A stretch of 7,394 nucleotides of DNA from Treponema sp. (GCA_031273835.1 JAISRD010000053.1:1-7394); one strand, 5' to 3'. Shown: positions 1-6,582, counted from the first letter of the stretch. Made by a program: numbers and translations. The notes: generated by a model not told the origin, from the sequence alone.

Positions 1-109
1 AGGGTGTGAAAAGCGCTCCCTCCCCCGTACCCGCTATCCCCCTTAAGACCACCGACCCGTGATGAATGCCCCGGCGGCGGGGGATTACTCCGAATACCCC
101 CCCTGCGCC
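1..109. repeat. 109-bp perfect direct repeat, left copy
   Basis: These 109 bases recur without a mismatch at 317-425, an offset of 316. The right boundary is sharp: both copies end in ...CCCTGCGCC and then diverge (g at 110, t at 426). The left boundary is unknown because this copy starts at the window edge. The segment contains no plus-strand gene I can support. On the minus strand it holds the stop codon of a small ORF (85-87), and at 7-12 the same TGAAAA that serves as a candidate minus-strand -35 in the other copy. It could be one unit of a longer tandem array, a dispersed repeat family, or a local duplication. The sequence alone does not decide. Confidence 0.95.
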
Positions 110-246
110 GTCTTCATTCTCTCTTTTCCCCTCCGCCCCCCGCGGCGGCGGGCCCCCCCCCGCCCCCCCCAGTTAGTGTGCGCTAACATCACGGCGCCCG
201 GACTATCCGCCGCGCGGATTGTCGGAACAGCAGACGGATATGCCAT
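85..246 (-). CDS. small hypothetical protein (53 aa), possibly frame-variable
   Basis: Unrecognised ORF. The ATG (complement of 244-246) has a good Shine-Dalgarno sequence, AAGGAG at 253-258, six bases upstream, and a candidate promoter at 300-328, which is why this start is preferred to the in-frame ATG at 309. The predicted protein begins MAYPSAVPTIRAADSPGAVM, then becomes a low-complexity Gly/Arg stretch (residues about 27-41) encoded by two long G tracts, and ends at a TAA inside the left 109-bp repeat. There is no signal peptide, membrane segment or known motif. The odd C-terminal composition suggests it may be out of frame: one extra G would remove the stop and keep the frame open to the window edge. 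It may equally be a decayed 5' end of a gene or non-coding. Existence as a gene is uncertain. Confidence 0.25.
   Translation of the reverse strand: MAYPSAVPTIRAADSPGAVMLAHTNWGGRGGARRRGGRRGKERMKTAQGGYSE
153..170. repeat. paired homopolymer tract (C9-G-C8)
   Basis: Nine C (153-161), a single G, then eight C (163-170), just after the GC palindrome-rich stretch 134-152. On the minus strand these are G8 and G9 tracts inside the small ORF at 85-246. Homopolymers of this length slip during replication in many bacteria, and are also prone to sequencing or assembly length errors. Confidence 0.9.
172..187. promoter_or_regulatory. 16-bp imperfect palindrome, operator-like
   Basis: GTTAGTGTGCGCTAAC pairs GTTAG with CTAAC and can be extended inward with one G-T pair. 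The half sites GTTAG...CTAAC resemble those of LacI-family operators, although the typical form has a tighter centre. It lies immediately after the C tracts and about 100 bases downstream of the candidate minus-strand transcription start. The regulator is unknown, and it could be chance in GC-rich DNA. Confidence 0.25.
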
Positions 247-299
247 GGTTTTCTCCTTGATTACAGGGTGCTTAGCCGGCAAAACCGGGGGTCTTGCAC

Positions 300-328
300 A
301 GTATAACATACCGGGCAGGGTGTGAAAA
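300..328 (-). promoter_or_regulatory. candidate minus-strand sigma70-like promoter
   Basis: On the minus strand TTTTCA (323-328) and TATACT (300-305) are separated by 17 bases. The -35 match is weak and the -10 match is good. Predicted transcription would start near 293, run through a leader containing a small CCGG-N5-CCGG hairpin (276-288), and reach the Shine-Dalgarno and ATG of the 53-codon ORF. The -35 lies inside the right repeat copy and the -10 outside it. Confidence 0.35.
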
Positions 329-425
329 GCGCTCCCTCCCCCGTACCCGCTATCCCCCTTAAGACCACCGACCCGTGATGAATGCCCCGGCGGCGGGGGA
401 TTACTCCGAATACCCCCCCTGCGCC
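317..425. repeat. 109-bp perfect direct repeat, right copy
   Basis: Identical to 1-109. Its left edge abuts a candidate minus-strand promoter: TGAAAA at 323-328 reads TTTTCA on the minus strand, while the matching -10 (300-305) lies outside the repeat in the 207-bp spacer. Perfect identity over 109 bases implies a recent duplication or active homogenisation. No terminal inverted repeats, transposase gene or target duplication is visible, so I do not call it an insertion sequence. Confidence 0.95.
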
Positions 426-446
426 TATACAGGGACGCCTTTCAGG

Positions 447-485
447 AAAGCCCCTTGCCGCCTGCCAGGCGCAGGAGCTTTTTGT
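447..485 (+). terminator. possible weak intrinsic terminator
   Basis: GCCT-GCC-AGGC (460-470) sits inside flanking AAAGC (447-451) and GCTTT (477-481) arms with imperfect pairing between them. A T run with one G follows (478-485). A competing CCTGC-N5-GCAGG stem (461-475) is also possible. It could end transcription entering from the left before the paaK promoter. The middle of the stem is mismatched, so this is a weak call. Confidence 0.25.
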
Positions 486-524
486 TGCCATGCCCCGCCG
501 AAGCGTTAATAAGACCACGCGCGC

Positions 525-553
525 TTGCGCCGGGAAGCCCTATGGGGTATACT
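525..553 (+). promoter_or_regulatory. sigma70 promoter of the paaK-ACT-glgA operon
   Basis: TTGCGC (525-530), a 17-base spacer, then TATACT (548-553). The -10 has five of six consensus bases and spacing is optimal. Predicted +1 is about 559-561, giving a leader of roughly 60 nt before the paaK ATG. It is the only good promoter match upstream of paaK. No stronger match was seen in the short gap before the ACT gene (1924-1967), consistent with co-transcription. Confidence 0.65.
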
Positions 554-558
554 CATAA

Positions 559-596
559 CCAATTCCCTTACAGACCTGCGTTCACAAGGGGATTGG
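559..596 (+). promoter_or_regulatory. 11-bp stem-loop at the 5' end of the paaK transcript
   Basis: CCAATTCCCTT (559-569) pairs with AAGGGGATTGG (586-596) over 11 bp with one G-U pair, around a 16-nt loop. The stem begins at the predicted +1 of the promoter at 525-553. No U tract follows, so it is not a terminator. Possible roles are 5' protection of the mRNA or, at the DNA level, a regulator site overlapping the start point. It leaves the paaK Shine-Dalgarno (AAGGA, 611-615) free. Confidence 0.5.
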
Positions 597-621
597 CCTA
601 TCTTCTAAAAAAGGATTTTGT

Positions 622-1923
622 ATGATCTTCAATATTGAGCATGAATGTATGGAAAGGGGCTCAAGGCAGAAATTTCAGCTGGCGGACCTTAAAAACCTCG
701 TGGAAATACTGTACGGCCGGGTTCCTTTTTACCGCACGAAGATGGACGCCCTGGGTATAAAACCCAGGGACATCCACACCCTCAAGGATATTGAAAAACT
801 CCCCCTTACCACCAAGGACGATCTGCGGGAACTGTACCCCCACGGCCTGCTTGCCTGCCCCAAGGACCGCATTGTGGAGGTCCACATGAGTTCGGGCACC
901 ACCGGGAAGCCCGTGGTGGACGAATATACCCGGCGCGACATCGATATATGGCGGGAGTCCATGGCAAGGACCATGGCCGCCGCGGGCTGTACCAGGGACG
1001 ACATAGTCCAGAACTGTTACGGTTACGGCCTCTTTACCGGCGGTCCCGGGGCTCACTACGGCGCGATGACCCTGGGGGCCGAGGTACTCCCCATGTCCTC
1101 GGGCAATACCGCCCGGCAGCTTATGGTGATGCAGGACTTCGGCTCCACCATGCTCACCTGTACCCCCAGTTACGCCCTTTTTATGGCGGAGGAAGCCGCC
1201 GAAGCGGGGATAGACCTGCACAAGCTCCCCATCGCCAAGGGCTGTTTCGGCGCCGAGCCCTGGAGCGAGAACATGCGTAAGGAAATCGAAAACCGTTACG
1301 GCATGAAGGCCTATGACATTTACGGCCTTACGGAGATCATAGGCCCCGGGGTTTCCTTTGAATGCGAAGCCCAGGAGGGACTGCACATCAACGAGGATCT
1401 CTTTTACCCCGAAATTATCGATCCCGATACGGGAAAAACCCTGCCCCCGGGCGAAAAGGGGGAACTGGTGTTTACCACCCTCACCAAGGAGGGCACTCCC
1501 CTGCTCCGCTACCGGACCAGGGATATCACGTTCTTTATAGAAGAACCCTGCTCCTGCGGACGGACCACGGTACGCATGCACCGCCTCTTTGGCCGTACCG
1601 ACGATATGCTGATCATCCGGGGGGTCAACGTATTCCCCAGTCAGATCGAGCACGCCCTGTTCGAGATTGAGGGTACCGAGCCGGCCTATGTGATTGTGGT
1701 GGACCGGGGGGCCACCCATCTGGACGAAGTGGAGCTGCAGGTGGAGGTTAAGCAGGAATTTTTCAGTGATGAAACAAAAAACCTTGAAAGTCTGCGGGCC
1801 AAGATCCAGAATATAATGAAGAGCAAGCTTCAGATCGCCGTCAGGGTAAAACTCGTGGAACCGAAAACCATCGAGCGTTCCATAGGCAAGGCTAAGAGGG
1901 TCATCGACAACAGGAAGATTTAG
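622..1923 (+). CDS. paaK: phenylacetate-CoA ligase (aryl-acetate CoA ligase)
   Basis: This 433-residue protein is a complete PaaK-type adenylate-forming enzyme, cytoplasmic, activating phenylacetate or a related aryl acid with ATP and CoA to the aryl-acetyl-CoA. Family motifs are in order: nucleotide-binding loop SSGTTGKP (90-97), YDIYGLTE (231-238), the RYRTRD motif (296-301), the PaaK-typical C-x-C-G-R (310-314), the hinge-proximal GRTDDMLIIRG (324-334) with NVFPSQIE, and the C-terminal small domain ending with IGKAKR (421-426), which contains the lysine expected to assist adenylation. Length matches the family (about 430-440). The start at 622 has AAGGA at 611-615; the next in-frame ATG (codon 10) lacks a ribosome site. 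No ring-oxidising or phenylacetate-degradation genes are visible. With an ACT protein next door, a role on aryl acids from amino-acid fermentation (phenylacetate, indoleacetate), as in IorAB-linked clusters, is plausible. Substrate is inferred. Confidence 0.95.
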   Translation: MIFNIEHECMERGSRQKFQLADLKNLVEILYGRVPFYRTKMDALGIKPRDIHTLKDIEKLPLTTKDDLRELYPHGLLACPKDRIVEVHMSSGTTGKPVVDEYTRRDIDIWRESMARTMAAAGCTRDDIVQNCYGYGLFTGGPGAHYGAMTLGAEVLPMSSGNTARQLMVMQDFGSTMLTCTPSYALFMAEEAAEAGIDLHKLPIAKGCFGAEPWSENMRKEIENRYGMKAYDIYGLTEIIGPGVSFECEAQEGLHINEDLFYPEIIDPDTGKTLPPGEKGELVFTTLTKEGTPLLRYRTRDITFFIEEPCSCGRTTVRMHRLFGRTDDMLIIRGVNVFPSQIEHALFEIEGTEPAYVIVVDRGATHLDEVELQVEVKQEFFSDETKNLESLRAKIQNIMKSKLQIAVRVKLVEPKTIERSIGKAKRVIDNRKI

Positions 1924-1967
1924 GCCAAAAGACTTAAAGATTTAGGAATTGAGAAACGGAGGCTATC

Positions 1968-2384
1968 ATGGAAATAAAGCAAATATCGGTTTTTCTTGAA
2001 AATAACGCGGGCCGCCTGGGGGAAGTAACCAGGGTTCTGGCGGGTGCGGGGATCAATCTGCGGGCCATATCCATCGCCGATACGGCGGACTTTGGAATAC
2101 TGAGGATCATCGTAAGTGATCATGAAAAAGCCGTCCTTGCCCTGAATGAGGCGGGATTTACCACCAGGATAACCAATGTGGCGGCGGTTGAGATTGAGGA
2201 CGTACCGGGAAGCCTGGCAAGGGTTATGGAACTATTTCAGAAAACAAACGTTAATATTGAGTACCTCTACGCTTCTCTGGAAGGCAAAGCCGGAAAGGCG
2301 GTGGTTATCTTCAAATTGGAGGATCATGACAAGGGGCTCAAGATAATCACCGACAACGGCCTTTCCATGGTTGAATCCTTCTAA
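1968..2384 (+). CDS. tandem ACT-domain amino-acid-binding protein
   Basis: The 138 residues are almost entirely two ACT domains. The first (about 1-66) has the pattern VFLENNAGRLGEVTRVLAGAGIN, shortened here to its key parts: an N-G-R-L turn and the GIN strand start. The second (about 70-137) has EDVPGSLARVMELF and NVNIEYLYAS. ACT pairs bind amino acids at domain interfaces and usually act as regulators. There is no catalytic domain and no DNA-binding domain, so it is a stand-alone sensor or subunit. The Shine-Dalgarno GGAGG (1958-1962) is five bases before ATG, the strongest ribosome site in this operon. It follows paaK by 44 bases and overlaps the glgA start by one base. Stand-alone ACT proteins of this length are known beside paaK in anaerobes. 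The ligand may be an aromatic or branched-chain amino acid, but this is inference. Confidence 0.9.
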   Translation: MEIKQISVFLENNAGRLGEVTRVLAGAGINLRAISIADTADFGILRIIVSDHEKAVLALNEAGFTTRITNVAAVEIEDVPGSLARVMELFQKTNVNIEYLYASLEGKAGKAVVIFKLEDHDKGLKIITDNGLSMVESF

Positions 2385-3910
2385 TGAGCGCCCCCGGAAA
2401 CCGGTTAAAAATTCTGATGTGCACCAGCGAGGCCCTCCCCTGGGCGAAAACCGGGGGCCTGGCCGACACGGTCTCTTCCCTGTCTCTGGCGCTGGCAAAG
2501 TCCGGCCATGAGCTGACCATTGTTATGCCCCGCTATTACGGCATAGACCGGGGGAAACTTAAAAAACTTGAGGGGGCCATGGGGGTTCCGGTGGGGGGCG
2601 GCGAGGAATGGAGCGCCGTTTATACGACGGTTCTGCCAGGCGGAAAGGAAAAAAATCCCGTCAGGGTTTATTTCATCGATCATGAGGGCTTTTTCGGACG
2701 GGAGGGGATTTACGGAAACCCCGCAACCCCCGACTATCCGGACAATCCCCGGCGTTTTGCCTTTTTCTGCCGTTCCTGTTTCCAGTTGTGCCGGAAAATC
2801 GGCTGGTATCCCGACGTGATTCACGCCCACGACTGGCCCGCCTCCCTGGCGCCGGTATTTTTGAAATACGGCGAAAAATACGGGATCTCCAGCGAAGAAG
2901 AATCCTTTGTAAATACCGTTTCGGTCCTTACCATCCATAATCTGGGCTACCAGGGGATCTACAGCAAGGACGCCTTTTTCAACACCAACTTGGGCTGGGA
3001 TGTTTTTTACCAGGCGGGTTTCGACGACTGGGAGATGATGAATTTTCTCAAAGCGGGGATCACTACGGCGGACCGGCTCAACACGGTTTCCCCCAACTAC
3101 GCCCGTGAAACCCTGACCCAGGCCCAGGGTTTCCGCCTGGACGCTAAGCTCCGGGCGAGGGGGGAGGATTATTCGGGTATCCTTAACGGCATAGACGAAA
3201 CCCAATGGAATCCCCGGACCGACAAATACCTCCCCGCCCCCTTTGATGAAAAGGATCTGGGCGGAAAGGCCCTGGCAAAGCGGACCCTCCAGAGGACCTT
3301 CAAGCTCCACGAAACTCCTTCCGTCCCGGTAATCGGCATGGTAACCCGCCTGACCGACCAAAAGGGAATCGGGGAACTCTTCGGCCCCGCCTACGGTTCC
3401 GCCTGGTCCATCTGCAGGGACATGAACGTACAGTTCGTGTTCCTTGGTTCCGGCGACGCGTGGGCGGAAAACGAAATCCGCAGCCTTGCCTCCCGGCTTT
3501 CAAACTTCAAAGCCCATATCGGTTACAGTGAGGAACTTTCCCACCTTATCGAGGGGGGCGCCGATTTCTTCCTTATGCCCAGCCGCTATGAACCCTGCGG
3601 GCTCAATCAGATGTATTCCCTCGCCTACGGGACCCTCCCCATAGTCCGCAATACCGGAGGCCTGGCCGACACGGTGCAGAATTACAACCAGGAAACGGGG
3701 GAAGGTACGGGTTTCCTCTTTGACGACCTTAACCCCAGTGCCATCTACAATACCGTGGGCTGGGCAGTATGGGCCTGGTACAACAAACGGGAACAGATAG
3801 AGGAAATGAGGCTCCGGGGGATGAAGCAGGATTTTTCCTGGACCAAATCGGCAAGGCAGTATACGAAACTGTACCGGGCGGCGCTTGGAAAAAGCCCCGG
3901 TCCCCGTTAA
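2384..3910 (+). CDS. glgA: glycogen synthase (ADP-glucose type, GT5)
   Basis: GlgA transfers glucose from ADP-glucose to the non-reducing end of alpha-1,4-glucan. The two Rossmann domains of the GT-B fold are present. The N-terminal domain begins LKILMCTSEALPWAKTGGLA, whose KTGGLAD (22-28) is the nucleotide-sugar loop; HAHDW (147-151) and HN (185-186) follow, then NTVSPNYA and the ILNGID turn (266-271). The C-terminal domain has TRLTDQKG (321-328), LGSGD, and the catalytic-site RYEPCGLNQ (401-409) with the conserved Glu403, then NTGGLADTV (423-431). At 508 residues it is slightly longer than the 477-residue E. coli enzyme but intact. The ATG overlaps the upstream TAA as TAATG and no Shine-Dalgarno is visible in front of it, so translation probably depends on ribosomes finishing the ACT gene. 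No other glycogen gene lies in the window. Confidence 0.97.
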   Translation: MSAPGNRLKILMCTSEALPWAKTGGLADTVSSLSLALAKSGHELTIVMPRYYGIDRGKLKKLEGAMGVPVGGGEEWSAVYTTVLPGGKEKNPVRVYFIDHEGFFGREGIYGNPATPDYPDNPRRFAFFCRSCFQLCRKIGWYPDVIHAHDWPASLAPVFLKYGEKYGISSEEESFVNTVSVLTIHNLGYQGIYSKDAFFNTNLGWDVFYQAGFDDWEMMNFLKAGITTADRLNTVSPNYARETLTQAQGFRLDAKLRARGEDYSGILNGIDETQWNPRTDKYLPAPFDEKDLGGKALAKRTLQRTFKLHETPSVPVIGMVTRLTDQKGIGELFGPAYGSAWSICRDMNVQFVFLGSGDAWAENEIRSLASRLSNFKAHIGYSEELSHLIEGGADFFLMPSRYEPCGLNQMYSLAYGTLPIVRNTGGLADTVQNYNQETGEGTGFLFDDLNPSAIYNTVGWAVWAWYNKREQIEEMRLRGMKQDFSWTKSARQYTKLYRAALGKSPGPR

Positions 3911-3919
3911 ATTTCACCG

Positions 3920-3936
3920 CGCTTCGGGCGGAAGCG
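3920..3936 (+). other. small hairpin after glgA
   Basis: CGCTTC (3920-3925) and GAAGCG (3931-3936) form a perfect 6-bp stem with a GGGCG loop, ten bases past the glgA stop. No T run follows; the next bases are GC-rich and then AATAAACGG. It may stabilise the 3' end of the upstream mRNA or be a remnant terminator, but it is not a convincing intrinsic terminator. I could not find a well-spaced promoter between it and thrA, so read-through into thrA is possible. Confidence 0.35.
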
Positions 3937-4000
3937 AGCCGGGCGCGCGGGCGTAGAATAAACGGTCAATAGCCGTGTATTATCCGCTATGGAGTAGTAC

Positions 4001-6493
4001 ATGGTAGTTCTCAAATTCGGCGGGACTTCGGTGGGTTCAAAGGAAGCCCTGATTTCCCTTGTGTCCGTACTTAAAAATCCCGCTTATTCAAACCCAAAGC
4101 TTGTGGTGGTTTCCGCCCTGTCGGGGGTAACCGACGCGCTCATCGGCGCGGCGGACCGGGCCGTTGGGGACCCGGGGTTTCGTCCCGAAGCGGCCCTTGG
4201 GGGTTTGAAGGAGCGCCACCTTGAACTAAGCGCCTTTTTTCTAAAGGGGGAGGCAAAGAAAGGGGCCGACGCAAAAATTGAGGAAAGTTTTGCGGCCCTT
4301 TCCCGGATGCTGGACGGGGTCGCCATACTGGGGGAACTTTCCCTCCGCAGCCTTGACGGGATCATGAGTTACGGCGAAAGACTTTCCGCCCCCCTCATCG
4401 CCTCCATACTGAGCTATTCCGGCGCCGCCGCGGAATACCTCAATTCCCGGGAACTTATCGTTACCGACGATAATTACGGCGCCGCCCGTGTTCTCCCCGA
4501 TGAAACTTACCGCCTGATACGGGAAAAAGTGTTGGGAGGGGGGGCTTCCCTCTACGTCGCCGCCGGTTTTATAGGCGCGGCCCCCGGCGGTTCCGTTACC
4601 ACTTTGGGCCGGGGCGGTTCGGACCTTTCGGCGGCCATATACGGCGCCGCCCTGGACGCGGAGCGCCTTGAAATCTGGACCGATGTGGACGGCATACTAA
4701 CCGCGGACCCCAGGCTGGTAAAGAGCGCCTTCCGTATTGATTCGATTTCCTATGAAGAGGCCATGGAACTTTCCCATTTCGGTGCAAAGGTCCTCCATCC
4801 CCCGACGATAAGGCCCGCCCTGGAAAAGGGTATTCCCATCGTAATACGCAATACCTTCAATCCCTCAAGCCCCGGAACGGTGATCTCCGGGAAGGCGGCG
4901 CCGAGCCCCTATCCCATACGGGGGATAAGTTCCCTCCCGCGGGTAAGCCTTGTACGTGTCCAGGGGGCCGCCATGACCGGGGTGGTGGGTTTTTCGGCCA
5001 GGCTCTTCGGGTGCCTGGCGCTGCGCAAGATCAGTATCATCCTTATATCCCAGGCTTCCAGTGAATATTCGATCTGCGTCGTGGTGGACCCCAAAGACGG
5101 CGGGGAAGCGGTATCCGCGGTTCGGGAAGAATTCCGCCGGGAAATAGGCAATGGCTCCATCGATATGCCTGAAGCGGAGGAGAACCTTGCCATAGTCGCC
5201 GTGGTGGGGGCCCGTATGAAGCGGGTCTCCGGCATATCGGGCAAGGTCTTTCACGCCCTGGGAAGAAACGGGATCAACGTGGTGGCCATCGCCCAAGGTT
5301 CTTCGGAGCTCAACATCTCCCTGGTTATCGACAGTCAGGACGAAGCCAAGGCCCTCACCGCCATCCACGAGGCGTTCTTTCTTTCCGGCGTGCGGTCGGT
5401 CAATCTCTTCCTGCTGGGTTCGGGCCTCATCGGCGGAACCCTGCTGGATCAGCTTGGGGAACACCGGGAGGTCCTCGCCGACCAGCATAAGATACGGATA
5501 TGCCTGGCCGGGGCGGGCAATTCCCGGTCCATGGTTTTTAACGCCGCCGGGCTGGACCCCGGCGGGGTAAAAAAATTCCTCACGGCAAAGGGCGCTTCGC
5601 GGGAGGACCACGGGGGGCTTAACCCGGAGGACTTTGATCTTGAAAAATTCATCGCCCGCATGAAGGCCCTTAATCTTCCCAACACCGCCTTCTGTGACTG
5701 TACCGCCAGCGAAGGGGTTTCCGCCTCCTATGAGGATATACTCGGCTCGTCCATCCCGGTGATCACCCCCAACAAGAGGGCCAACGCCGGAAGCTACGGC
5801 TACTATAAAACCCTTACCGATTTTTCCCGGGAACGGGGCATACCCTACCTCTACGAAACCACGGTTTGCGCGGGCCTCCCGGTAATCTCCACCCTGAGGG
5901 ATCTCTTTCTTTCCGGCGACAGGGTGCGCCGTATCGAGGCGGTGCTTTCGGGGACCCTCTCGTATATCTTTAACAACTACGGCGGGGGCAAGACCTTTTC
6001 CGCCCTGGTGCGGGAGGCCAGGGCCGCAGGTTATACCGAACCGGATCCCCGGGACGATCTCAACGCCATGGACGCCGCCCGTAAGGCCCTGATCCTTGCC
6101 CGTGAATGCGGCCTTAACCTGGAATTTGATTCGGTGGAGATAGAACCCCTGCTTCCCCCGGCCTGTTTCGACGCCCCCGATGTGGAAAGCTTCTTCACCG
6201 AACTGGAAAAGTCCGACGCTGTTTTTGAGGAGCGCCGTTCCGCCGCCGCCGCCGGGGGCAAGGTCCTCCGTTATGTGGCGGTCATCGAGGAGGGTTCCGC
6301 GAAGCTTTCGCTCCGCAGCGAGGGGGAGGCAAGCCCCTTCAGGGGCCTTAAGGATTCGGACAATATGGTGGTGATCACCAGTGACCGCTATTCAAAGCTT
6401 CCCATGGTGATCAAGGGGCCGGGGGCCGGCGCCCAGGTTACCGCCGGCGGGGTTTTCGCGGACATTGTACGGATTGCCCGGACCCTGGTTTAG
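4001..6493 (+). CDS. thrA: bifunctional aspartate kinase / homoserine dehydrogenase
   Basis: One 830-residue chain joins aspartate kinase (ATP-dependent phosphorylation of aspartate) with homoserine dehydrogenase (NAD(P)H reduction of aspartate semialdehyde), the first and third steps toward threonine, methionine and (via the semialdehyde) lysine. Kinase domain, about 1-300: KFGGTSVGS at the N-terminus, SYGERLSA (123-130), GRGGSD (203-208) with Arg204 and Asp208, WTDVDGILTADPR (226-238) and SHFGAKVLHP (258-267). Two ACT segments follow at about 315-470, with SSEYSICVVVD and the AIAQGSSELNISLVID stretch (429-444), implying allosteric amino-acid feedback, probably threonine. The dehydrogenase starts with GSGLIGG (473-479), then PNKRANAG (590-597), GTLSYIFN (651-658), GYTEPDPRDDLNAMDAARK (677-695) and GPGAGAQVTAGGV (806-818). 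Length is close to E. coli ThrA (820). GGAG at 3991-3994 is six bases before the ATG. All key motifs are intact. Alternative symbol metL fits the same architecture; which is right cannot be told here. Confidence 0.95.
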   Translation: MVVLKFGGTSVGSKEALISLVSVLKNPAYSNPKLVVVSALSGVTDALIGAADRAVGDPGFRPEAALGGLKERHLELSAFFLKGEAKKGADAKIEESFAALSRMLDGVAILGELSLRSLDGIMSYGERLSAPLIASILSYSGAAAEYLNSRELIVTDDNYGAARVLPDETYRLIREKVLGGGASLYVAAGFIGAAPGGSVTTLGRGGSDLSAAIYGAALDAERLEIWTDVDGILTADPRLVKSAFRIDSISYEEAMELSHFGAKVLHPPTIRPALEKGIPIVIRNTFNPSSPGTVISGKAAPSPYPIRGISSLPRVSLVRVQGAAMTGVVGFSARLFGCLALRKISIILISQASSEYSICVVVDPKDGGEAVSAVREEFRREIGNGSIDMPEAEENLAIVAVVGARMKRVSGISGKVFHALGRNGINVVAIAQGSSELNISLVIDSQDEAKALTAIHEAFFLSGVRSVNLFLLGSGLIGGTLLDQLGEHREVLADQHKIRICLAGAGNSRSMVFNAAGLDPGGVKKFLTAKGASREDHGGLNPEDFDLEKFIARMKALNLPNTAFCDCTASEGVSASYEDILGSSIPVITPNKRANAGSYGYYKTLTDFSRERGIPYLYETTVCAGLPVISTLRDLFLSGDRVRRIEAVLSGTLSYIFNNYGGGKTFSALVREARAAGYTEPDPRDDLNAMDAARKALILARECGLNLEFDSVEIEPLLPPACFDAPDVESFFTELEKSDAVFEERRSAAAAGGKVLRYVAVIEEGSAKLSLRSEGEASPFRGLKDSDNMVVITSDRYSKLPMVIKGPGAGAQVTAGGVFADIVRIARTLV

Positions 6494-6557
6494 GCGGGAA
6501 AAAGCTAAGGGTCCGAACGTACAGGCCCGTCTCCCGGGGGTCTAAAAAACATACCAA

Positions 6558-6582
6558 AATTTTGCTTGTTTTTCGCAAAATT
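6558..6582. promoter_or_regulatory. palindrome over the -35 box (candidate operator)
   Basis: AATTTTGC (6558-6565) and GCAAAATT (6575-6582) are perfect 8-bp inverted arms with a 9-base centre. The centre contains TTGTTT, the -35 of the promoter at 6566-6594, so a protein bound here would block or contact RNA polymerase. The spacing of the half sites, about 17 bases centre to centre, is more than one helical turn. AT-rich composition contrasts with the surrounding GC-rich DNA. The cognate regulator is not in the window. Confidence 0.5.

Noticed and set aside
59..325. 88-codon plus-strand frame across the left repeat and C tracts
   Set aside because: Pro/Arg-rich low-complexity translation caused by the C runs, no ribosome site, no homology recognised.
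1..425. CRISPR array or insertion sequence
   Set aside because: There are only two copies, 109 bp long and 207 bp apart, with no short regular spacers; no terminal inverted repeats or transposase are visible.
261..518. 85-codon minus-strand frame across the right repeat copy
   Set aside because: No good ribosome site or promoter, and it overlaps the candidate terminator. Its frame through the repeat is noted only as the alternate frame for the G-tract hypothesis.
661..1719. Long minus-strand open frame (352 codons) opposite paaK
   Set aside because: It is antisense to a gene with intact family motifs, has no recognisable domain, and its Gly/His/Pro-rich composition is what a GC-biased shadow frame gives.
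2405..3361. Minus-strand open frame (318 codons) opposite glgA
   Set aside because: Shadow of GlgA, which is conserved throughout; no motif or ribosome site supports the antisense frame.
3937..4000. Promoter for thrA (TAGAAT at 3954-3959 or TATTAT at 3978-3983)
   Set aside because: Neither -10-like hexamer has an acceptable -35 at 16-18 bases upstream, so it is not listed as a feature, though thrA may still have its own promoter of a type I cannot recognise.
4865..5611. Minus-strand open frame (248 codons) opposite thrA
   Set aside because: Antisense to the ACT and early dehydrogenase region of an intact ThrA; no independent evidence.
6494..6557. Intrinsic terminator after thrA
   Set aside because: The CCCGGG-containing stretch near 6530-6540 gives only short stems and is followed by A-rich rather than T-rich sequence on the plus strand.
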